DNA from: Nitrospirota bacterium
GTDB taxonomy: Bacteria > Nitrospirota > Nitrospiria > Nitrospirales > NS-4
Assembly (NCBI GenBank): GCA_005877565.1
Contig: VBOK01000069.1
Coordinates: 1-12,549, forward strand
Length of the DNA stretch: 12,549 bases
Direction of reading: 5' to 3'
Shown: in pieces, positions 8,196 through 12,549 of the stretch
Position numbering within the stretch: the first letter of the stretch is position 1
Layout of the letters: the number at the start of each line of letters is the position of its first letter
Position numbers and translations under genes: made by a program
Notes under the pieces: model-generated
Seen by the model: only the letters and a program-made list of their open reading frames with translations
Databases searched by the model: none
What the model was told of the DNA's origin: nothing

Positions 8196-8225
8196 TGACG
8201 GCGGCTGATAGAAGGGAAAGGAGCG

Positions 8226-9446
8226 TTACGGTGAGCGTACTATGGGCTCTCCGGCGTTGAGCTTGACATCAATGCACGCGCGAACGTAGAGCGACCCTCC
8301 TGCTTTTTGGCATTCGGCTGCGATGCGGTCACTGTCGGCCCAGCGTAGTCGAATTGCGACGCCCAGATCTTTCGAACACCGAATGCGCGCCTCCGCAGGC
8401 AGCTTCGCACAGAAGGTAAATCCACGGTCCAGTCCTCTTGCTGTAGCTAGGTTGCTGGCGAAGCCGAGCCAACAGTCTGCTGCATAGACTGCTTTTCCTG
8501 ATCGACACGCAGGTATGACCTCGCCCTCACGATCCACGTATTGCGCGAGAAGCGTGCGTCCGATCCCACGGTAACAGCCCGGCTTCGTTTCGTCGGAGAG
8601 CGCCTCGCAGGCCTCGAACATGGCCGGGACTGACCCTCGACTGGCCCACGAGACGAGGGAGATGAAATAGTAGTAGCAGTCGCTGCGGAGGTGCGGCTCG
8701 ACCGTAGTACACAGCTTGAGGTGGTGACGTGGGTCTGACGGCGGGCTCTGGGTTCTGACGATCTCGAAGGACCGTTCCATGAAGACGCCCAAGGCGCAGA
8801 ACTTTCGTCCCAGCGGCAGCGAGAACTCCTTACAGGCCGTTAAGGCTTGCTGGACATCAGAGAAGTGATGGACAAGGCCATGTCCCGCTCCGTGTGCGCA
8901 CTGCCAGTGCGTGAGTCCATCACCATGCTGGCCTTGGGGACAGAGACGTTCGAAGTCCGGTGGCGTTCCCTGGGGAAGCTGACGGAGGTACGCCGTCAGG
9001 ACGGCGTGCTGGCAGGCGTAGGCGCAGCCTTCCTGGCAGAGGGCCATCGCCTCGGCAACATTTCCGACCCGCGCATACATGGCTTCGCTGAGGTGGTGGG
9101 TGGTCACATGGCAGGAGTTGCCAAACCCTGCTGAGGTGCCTGCCAGTTGGTAGAGCGTGAGCATGGCGATGGTCGGTCCCTGTGTCCGTAGGAGTTCATG
9201 CAAATGCCTGGTGTAACAGTTCTGGGGTTCCTCGCCGGGCGGGTGTCCGGTGCGAGGCGGTTCACAAATCTTAATCAAGGCCTTAATGGGGTCGGACGTG
9301 TTAGACGTCGAGAGGGATTCAGCAAACGCCTGGGAACCGGTCGCCAGCACCACTGCTCCGACAGCCCACCATGCGGCATACCGAATCACGGCCGGGCAGG
9401 CTGCGTGCCACCAAGGTCTCTGGCTGGGCCCAAGCATGGCGTCCAT
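8226..9446 (-). CDS. Unrecognised secreted protein of about ten 34-residue cysteine-pair repeats
   Basis: I do not recognise this 406-residue protein. It starts with a signal peptide (hydrophobic 24-40, likely cut after AFA at 42). The mature part has 20 cysteines in a regular pattern. A cysteine that opens one helix recurs at 77, 112, 145, 183, 217, 257, 291, 325, 357 and 391, spaced 32-40 residues apart. In most units a partner lies 11-16 residues before it (61, 137, 169, 205, 246, 280, 314, 346, 379). The last six pairs are C-x10/11-C. This suggests a solenoid of helix hairpins stapled by disulfides, as in Sel1-like Hcp proteins, but no such family is confirmed. Residues 81-194 hold 12 histidines, including CHVTTHH and HGAGHGLVHH, a possible metal or heme site; no CxxCH is present. 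It converges on the FecR gene with 30 bp between. The ATG at 9446 has only a weak ribosome binding site, and the Met at residue 4 is an alternative start. Confidence 0.85.
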   Translation of the reverse strand: MDAMLGPSQRPWWHAACPAVIRYAAWWAVGAVVLATGSQAFAESLSTSNTSDPIKALIKICEPPRTGHPPGEEPQNCYTRHLHELLRTQGPTIAMLTLYQLAGTSAGFGNSCHVTTHHLSEAMYARVGNVAEAMALCQEGCAYACQHAVLTAYLRQLPQGTPPDFERLCPQGQHGDGLTHWQCAHGAGHGLVHHFSDVQQALTACKEFSLPLGRKFCALGVFMERSFEIVRTQSPPSDPRHHLKLCTTVEPHLRSDCYYYFISLVSWASRGSVPAMFEACEALSDETKPGCYRGIGRTLLAQYVDREGEVIPACRSGKAVYAADCWLGFASNLATARGLDRGFTFCAKLPAEARIRCSKDLGVAIRLRWADSDRIAAECQKAGGSLYVRACIDVKLNAGEPIVRSP

Positions 9447-9481
9447 CTTAATGAGTCTCGCCAGTCAGCACAAGCCGAACA

Positions 9482-9510
9482 TTGACTTAAGCTCGCGCAG
9501 TGACTACTCT
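9482..9510 (+). promoter_or_regulatory. Sigma70-like promoter of the CHASE2-cyclase gene
   Basis: TTGACT (9482-9487) is followed after exactly 17 bp by TACTCT (9505-9510), with the start predicted near 9517 and a leader of about 28 nt. The pattern resembles the promoter at 4924-4952 (TTGACA, 17 bp, TACTAG). It lies in the 98-bp gap shared with the divergent cysteine-repeat gene, for which no good promoter was found. Confidence 0.55.
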
Positions 9511-9544
9511 GCCTCAACGGGTGCAGTAAGAGAATAGCGATCAC

Positions 9545-11695
9545 ATGCTTACGGTCTGGCTCGGGAAGACAAAGCGAATCGAACGGTTGGGGCTTGACTT
9601 GGCCGTGCTTGTCACGATCGTCATGCTAGTCTTGTTCATGCTGAAACCCTATCTGCTCGTCCGACTGGAAGACGCCTCCCTCGACACCCGATTCGTACTG
9701 CGCGGCCCTCGTCCTGCAGGCCATGAGGTTAAGCTCGTGCTGGTGGACGAGCCGAGCATCCGAGAGCTGGGTCGCTGGCCCTGGTCGCGCGACAAACACG
9801 CCCGCCTTATCGAGGCCCTGAGGGAAGATGGCGCCAAGGTGGTCGGCTACGATGTCATCTTCAGCGAATCCGAGGCGACAGAGTACCTAAAGGGGCTTGG
9901 GGAAATCAGCCAGGCGGCTGGCCTGGAGAAGAAAGCTTCCTCAGAGCTCCAGGCGATCCTGCGAAGCAAGATGGAAGCTGCCAACACCGACGCGCAGTTT
10001 GCTCAGAGCCTGCACAGAGCAGGCAACGTCGTGCTGGCGCTTCCTTTAATCGTGCCGGTGGAGAACATCGCCACAACAAAGCCCAGGTTTCCCGAAGCGC
10101 CGGAATTTATCCACAAAGCCCTGTTCATGCTGGTTCGGGAGTCCCGCAGCGGGGAAGCCCTCGAGCCGTATCAGGCCACAGACTCGATCCCGCCCCTCAA
10201 GCATTTCGCCGATGCAGCGGTGAGCCTCGGACACGTATTCAGCATCCCCGATCTCGACGGCATCACCCGGCACGAATATCTGGCCATCCGGTATGGCACC
10301 GAGCAAGAGTACTACCCGTCGTTTGGTCTGGAGGTCGCGCGGCTCTATCTCGGCGTGCCACGCGACCGGATGTCGCTGATTCTGGGAGTAGGGGTACGCC
10401 TTGGCGAGGTCGTTATCCCAACTGACCAGAAAGCGCGGATGCTGATCGATCACGTTGGCCCAGAGGGGAGCCTTCCGCATGTTTCGGCGACCGACGTGAT
10501 TCACCGGCGGTTCCCTCCGGGAACCTTCACAGGGAAGGCCGTGCTGATCGGGGCCTCGGCCCTCGGCACATACGATCAGAAGGCCGTCCCGTTCTCTGCC
10601 AATTTCCCCGGGGTCGAGAAAAATGCCACCGTCGTCGAAAACATTCTCCATCGCCGGTTCTTGTACCGGAGCGTGTGGGCCGATCCGACGGATTTCGGAC
10701 TGATCCTTCTGTTCGGCTTAGGGGTCGGTACTGCGTTGACACGTATGCGCGCCCTGCAGGGTATGGCCCTTGCGGTGTCCGCAACCATTGGTTATATCGT
10801 GCTCGCGCAGTACCTGTTCGTCGCGCACGGTCTCTGGGTCGGTGCTGTGTATCCCCTGCTGACGGTGGGGCTGGTCTTTACCTCCGTAACCGTATTGAAG
10901 TTCATGACCGAAGAAAAGCAGGCCAAGGAGATCCGAGCCATGTTCTCGAGCTACGTGAGCCCCCGGATCGTCAGCGAGCTCATCAAGGATCCCGAAAAGG
11001 CGCGTCTGGGCGGCCACCGCAGGGAGCTGACCATGCTGTTCTCCGACGTTGTGGGATTCACGACGTTCAGCGAGCGGCGCACGGCCGAGGAGGTGGTCAC
11101 CCAGTTGAACGAATATCTGGGCGCCATGACCGAGGTGGTCTTCCAATGGAATGGCACGCTCGACAAGTTCGTGGGTGATGCCGTGGTGGTCTTCTGGGGA
11201 GCCCCGCTCGACCAGCCTGATCACGCGGAACTGGCGATCAAGTGCGCCCTGCACATGCGGAAGCGGCTGGAAGAACTCCAGGCAAAGTGGCGCGCGGAAG
11301 GGAAAGTCCCGCTGGACAACGGAATCGGGATCAATACTGGAGAAGCTCTCGTCGGCAACATGGGCGCCGAAGGGAAAAAGATGGACTATACGATGATCGG
11401 CGATCACGTCAATCTCGCCGCGCGGGTCGAGGGCTTGACGCGGAAATTCAAGGCCCCGATCGTGATCAGCGAATACACGCTGGAGCACATCAAACCAATC
11501 CTTGCGACCGAGGGCGACCCCGACAGTGGAGGCCGGCTCGGGCACATCCTGATCCAAGGCCTCGGCACGGTCAAGGTCAAGGGCAAAGACAGATCGGTAG
11601 TGGTGTATTCGTTGAGGACGCTAAACCACAACGAGCCGTCACGGATCGTGGAGAGCGAGAGCCTCGCTCCGCAGGAGATCGAGAGCGAGCGCTAG
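9545..11695 (+). CDS. CHASE2-domain membrane class III adenylate/guanylate cyclase
   Basis: This is a membrane sensor that makes a cyclic nucleotide, most likely cAMP from ATP. Its 716 residues contain an N-terminal transmembrane helix (about 17-37), a periplasmic CHASE2 domain (about 40-375; LDTRFVLRGPRP, RWPWSRDKHARLIEAL, YDVIFSE), three transmembrane helices (about 384-401, 408-430, 433-456), a short linker with FSSYVSPRIVSELI, and a class III cyclase domain (about 490-680). The metal-binding aspartates are D501 (FSDVVGFT) and D545 (FVGDAVV). The purine-selecting positions are K541 and T616 (YTMIGD), the Lys/Thr pair of class IIIb cyclases. The transition-state residues N623 and R627 (VNLAAR) are present, so it should be active. 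A helical insert (about 118-160) interrupts the CHASE2 domain. The ligand is unknown. It has its own promoter and follows the envelope genes; a link with the FecR protein is inference. Confidence 0.95.
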   Translation: MLTVWLGKTKRIERLGLDLAVLVTIVMLVLFMLKPYLLVRLEDASLDTRFVLRGPRPAGHEVKLVLVDEPSIRELGRWPWSRDKHARLIEALREDGAKVVGYDVIFSESEATEYLKGLGEISQAAGLEKKASSELQAILRSKMEAANTDAQFAQSLHRAGNVVLALPLIVPVENIATTKPRFPEAPEFIHKALFMLVRESRSGEALEPYQATDSIPPLKHFADAAVSLGHVFSIPDLDGITRHEYLAIRYGTEQEYYPSFGLEVARLYLGVPRDRMSLILGVGVRLGEVVIPTDQKARMLIDHVGPEGSLPHVSATDVIHRRFPPGTFTGKAVLIGASALGTYDQKAVPFSANFPGVEKNATVVENILHRRFLYRSVWADPTDFGLILLFGLGVGTALTRMRALQGMALAVSATIGYIVLAQYLFVAHGLWVGAVYPLLTVGLVFTSVTVLKFMTEEKQAKEIRAMFSSYVSPRIVSELIKDPEKARLGGHRRELTMLFSDVVGFTTFSERRTAEEVVTQLNEYLGAMTEVVFQWNGTLDKFVGDAVVVFWGAPLDQPDHAELAIKCALHMRKRLEELQAKWRAEGKVPLDNGIGINTGEALVGNMGAEGKKMDYTMIGDHVNLAARVEGLTRKFKAPIVISEYTLEHIKPILATEGDPDSGGRLGHILIQGLGTVKVKGKDRSVVVYSLRTLNHNEPSRIVESESLAPQEIESER

Positions 11696-11714
11696 GCATA
11701 CGGCTTAGCTCGCT
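11684..11714 (+). other. Hairpin across the stop codon of the cyclase gene
   Basis: The arms AGCGAG-cg-CTAGGC and GCTTAG-CTCGCT pair over 12 bp, with one G-T wobble and a 2-nt bulge, around a 5-nt loop (ATACG). The TAG stop lies in the first arm. No T-run follows, so it is not a standard intrinsic terminator; it may protect the 3' end or mark processing. Confidence 0.4.
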
Positions 11715-11822
11715 GTCAGAAGGCGCATCCAGCCATGAACGCTTCTTACCGCGCTGAGCGCGCGGATCAAATTTCCCAGTGAGCAAACCTAATTTTGTCC
11801 TGTATCGACGCGGCGTTGAGCC

Positions 11823-11849
11823 TTGACTAGGCCGCGGCCCGCGTATTAG
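11823..11849 (+). promoter_or_regulatory. Probable promoter of the tRNA-Val gene
   Basis: TTGACT (11823-11828) is followed by TATTAG (11844-11849) at 15 bp, or by TTAGCA (11846-11851) at 17 bp. A start near 11857 would give a leader of about 9 nt before the tRNA. The spacer contains the perfect palindrome GGCCGCGGCC (11830-11839). The spacing ambiguity lowers confidence. Confidence 0.4.
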
Positions 11850-11865
11850 CATGCCGCGTCGTGTT

Positions 11866-11940
11866 AGGCGCGTAGCTCAGGGGGAGAGCGCTACCTTGAC
11901 ACGGTAGAGGTCGACGGTTCAAGACCGTCCGCGCCTACCA
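11866..11940 (+). tRNA. tRNA-Val (anticodon GAC), CCA encoded
   Basis: The 75 nt fold fully: acceptor AGGCGCG with CGCGCCT, D arm GCTC/GAGC, anticodon arm CTACC/GGTAG with loop TTGACAC (anticodon GAC, reading GUC and GUU valine codons), a 5-nt variable loop, T arm GACGG/CCGTC with loop TTCAAGA, discriminator A and encoded CCA. The first pair is A1-U72 rather than the usual G1-C72. It lies 61 bp before thrS. Confidence 0.97.
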
Positions 11941-12001
11941 TAAATCCCAGTCAACGGGAGGAGCCAAGGCAGCGAAGGATCTTTTTTCATTTGGAGAACC
12001 A

Positions 12002-12549
12002 TTGGCCGGCACACCAGAAAAACCCACCGCCTCGATCAGTCTCACCTATCCTGACGGAACCAGAAAAAGCGCTCCGAGAGGCATGACGGCAGGGGAAGCG
12101 CTTGCGCTTCCGAGCGGAAAGCTGCCGGAGGGTGTGATCGCGGCGTTGGTGGACGGCAAGCCTGTGGATCTGTCGCGCCCGCTGGAGGCTGACGCTGACA
12201 TTCGCCCGGTGACCTTCGAGATGCCGGAGGGTAAGGAAGTCTACCGCCACAGCAGCGCCCACATCATGGCGCAGGCGGTCAAGGACCTCTTTCCCCCCGC
12301 GAAACTCACCATCGGGCCGCCGATCGAAGAAGGTTTCTATTACGATTTCGCGTACGAGCGTCCGTTCACTCCTGAGGACCTGGAAAAGATCGAGGCGCGT
12401 ATCCAGGAGATCATCCGGGCGAACCAGCCGTTCCGGCGACGTGAGATGAAGCGGGAGGAGGCGATCAAGTTTTTCCGGCAGCGGGGCGAGGACTACAAGT
12501 GCGAGATGATCCAGGGGTTCACCGACGACACCGTATCCGTGTACGACCA
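12002..12549 (+). CDS. thrS: Threonyl-tRNA synthetase, N-terminal part, cut by window edge
   Basis: ThrS charges tRNA-Thr with threonine in the cytoplasm and edits misactivated serine. The 182 complete codons in the window cover the TGS domain (about 9-72; SLTYPDGTRKSAPRG, then a partner strand DIRPVTFEM) and the start of the editing domain with HSSAHIMAQAV (about 84-94) and IGPPIEEGFYYDF (about 108-120). The conserved HxxxH of the editing site is visible as HSSAH. The catalytic and anticodon-binding domains lie beyond the edge. A TTG start at 12002 is chosen because GGAG (11993-11996) lies 5 nt upstream and no ATG fits the N-terminus; the first in-frame ATG, in RGMTAGEAL, would remove part of the TGS domain. 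No T-box or other leader control was seen in the 61 bp after the tRNA. Confidence 0.96.
   Translation, partial: MAGTPEKPTASISLTYPDGTRKSAPRGMTAGEALALPSGKLPEGVIAALVDGKPVDLSRPLEADADIRPVTFEMPEGKEVYRHSSAHIMAQAVKDLFPPAKLTIGPPIEEGFYYDFAYERPFTPEDLEKIEARIQEIIRANQPFRRREMKREEAIKFFRQRGEDYKCEMIQGFTDDTVSVYD

Noticed and set aside
8226..9446. Multiheme cytochrome reading of the Cys/His-rich protein
   Set aside because: There is no CxxCH motif; the cysteines follow a repeat spacing instead.
10718..11557. 279-codon open frame on the minus strand
   Set aside because: It is antisense to the cyclase catalytic domain, where the plus frame carries all active-site residues.
11749..11765. CGCGC-TGA-GCGCG hairpin as a terminator
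   Set aside because: The stem is short with a 3-nt loop and no T-run follows.

Overview
The window reads as ordinary chromosomal DNA from a GC-rich Gram-negative bacterium. An outer-membrane barrel protein ending in Phe, Sec signal peptides and the style of the housekeeping genes support this. A phylum such as Nitrospirota is my guess from gene style and context only; no marker in the window proves it. No insertion sequence, phage gene, CRISPR array or integrase was seen.

Layout. (1) Positions 1-2200, minus strand: a two-gene operon of an Rrf2-type repressor followed by a ferredoxin-type sulfite/nitrite reductase. The reductase is cut by the left edge and both of its halves carry a complete four-cysteine cluster motif. 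(2) 2293-4884, plus: clpB, a complete protein disaggregase. (3) 4989-8195, plus: a small regulator with a degenerate receiver domain and a Fis-type helix-turn-helix, then a TPR plus outer-membrane beta-barrel protein, then a FecR-domain periplasmic protein only 10 bp further on. (4) 8226-9446, minus: a secreted protein I do not recognise, built from about ten units of about 34 residues, nearly all with a spaced cysteine pair, and with a histidine-rich N-terminal half. (5) 9545-11695, plus: a membrane CHASE2 sensor fused to a class III nucleotide cyclase. (6) 11866-11940: tRNA-Val(GAC), then the start of thrS, cut by the right edge.

The most interesting part is 4989-11695. A one-domain regulator, an outer-membrane TPR-barrel, a periplasmic FecR protein with a proline-rich tail, a disulfide-repeat exported protein and a periplasm-sensing cyclase sit together between housekeeping genes. 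I infer, without proof, a cell-envelope export or sensing module that reports through a cyclic nucleotide. Recognisable sigma70-like promoters lie before the Rrf2 gene, the Fis-type regulator, the cyclase and, less clearly, the tRNA.
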